A stretch of 64,000 nucleotides of DNA from UBA7239 sp035430165 (GTDB lineage: Bacteria; Pseudomonadota; Gammaproteobacteria; Pseudomonadales; UBA7239). The DNA lies in contig DAOMGE010000008.1 in NCBI GenBank assembly GCA_035430165.1, positions 1-64,000 on the forward strand. The letters are read 5' to 3'. The stretch's first letter is position 1. Every line of letters starts with the position of its first letter. The position numbers and the translations under genes are program-made. The notes below the pieces were generated by a model. The model ran no database searches, was not told the origin of the DNA, and worked only from the letters and a program-made list of their open reading frames with translations. Positions 63,712 through 64,000 of the stretch are shown one piece after another.

Positions 63712-64000
63712 TCAGCCTGGCGCCGGGGTATTCCTGACAGACACGGTAAAAAAATCACTGCTGCCATTGTCATTATCACTAGCCAGTACACCACAAACAC
63801 CGTGTTGGTCTGACCGGGTCAACGCAACGGCTTCCACTTTGGTCAAGAGCGTCTTGCCTGCTTGCTGCAAAAGCTGTGCGCTGCCACCGAGATCCAGCAC
63901 CTTGTCTCCTTGCAGTTGCGCCAGCGCGATCAGGCCAATATAACTGCCACGTATTTCACCATCGTTATAGGCATCGCCCGTGGCTTCTACCGATGCACTG
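63712..64000 (-). CDS. C-terminal part of a hypothetical protein (runs off the window)
   Basis: The frame is open from the right edge to a TGA at 63712-63714, about 95 residues, with no start needed inside the window. It contains GSYIGLIALAQLQGD, VLDLGGSAQLL, TKVEAVALT and LASDNDNGSSDFFTVSV. The KVEA...SDNDNGSS...FFTVSV pattern resembles the last blade of propeller proteins of the phytase/esterase-like kind; this is a weak guess. Confidence 0.55.
   Translation of the reverse strand, partial: SASVEATGDAYNDGEIRGSYIGLIALAQLQGDKVLDLGGSAQLLQQAGKTLLTKVEAVALTRSDQHGVCGVLASDNDNGSSDFFTVSVRNTPAPG

Overview
The window looks like a draft or metagenome scaffold from a non-enteric gammaproteobacterium. The support is a fused RlmKL, EttA, ribonuclease T next to pyrC (as in Pseudomonas), a PilU-type ATPase, an AlgP-like Lys/Ala-rich protein, and the order tig-clpP-clpX-lon-hupB-ppiD. 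G+C is moderate. A run of exactly 100 Ns (7837-7936) is a scaffold gap. I cannot name the genus. I found no tRNA, rRNA, CRISPR array, prophage or complete insertion sequence.

Layout. (1) 1-10.25 kb: lipid and acyl-CoA metabolism. It holds an old-yellow-enzyme/dienoyl-CoA reductase, a minus-strand operon (NAD-dependent epimerase, crotonase, two membrane proteins), a second crotonase, and two adjacent acyl-CoA dehydrogenases that may form a heteromer. A short inverted repeat (TGACTCTGACCCC family) fills the gap between the two operons. (2) 10.5-20 kb: a 33-aa membrane mini-protein, ATP sulfurylase, a DegS-like protease, EttA, a nitroreductase, RNase T, dihydroorotase, a PilU ATPase with an extra C-terminal domain, and a histone H1/AlgP-like protein. 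(3) 20-26.3 kb: a tightly coupled seven-gene minus-strand operon with a MerR/B12-binding (CarH/LitR-type) regulator, a DUF523-DUF1722 protein, an NTF2-like protein, an FAD oxidoreductase, a DUF1365 protein, a cyclopropane-fatty-acid-synthase-like methyltransferase and a PNPOx-like protein. It reads like a light or singlet-oxygen responsive membrane-lipid module. Two equally spaced pairs of TTGTACA boxes lie in its upstream region. (4) 26.4-38 kb: a GspE/PilB ATPase, a 2OG-Fe(II) oxygenase, then the protein quality-control block tig, clpP, clpX, lon, hupB, ppiD, with candidate heat-shock promoters. (5) 37.9-44.2 kb: a receptor Ser/Thr kinase, a PP2C phosphatase and an FHA protein, followed by comEC, with trmL converging on it. 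(6) 44.3-57 kb: a PQQ quinohemoprotein alcohol dehydrogenase, an alpha/beta hydrolase, a MobA-like protein, a Trm112-like protein, PBP1C, and a 2002-aa alpha-2-macroglobulin with an intact thioester motif. (7) 57-64 kb: pyrD, rlmKL, an unknown protein, a GT-C-like membrane protein, malate dehydrogenase, a 45-aa membrane mini-protein, and the C-terminal part of a gene running off the right edge.

The strongest candidates for undescribed biology are the paired-box operator of the B12/MerR operon, the PilU-DUF4136-like fusion, the kinase-phosphatase-FHA trio placed directly before comEC, the unusual membrane anchoring of the macroglobulin, and two terminator-capped mini-proteins. All functional assignments come from motif reading; no database search was run.
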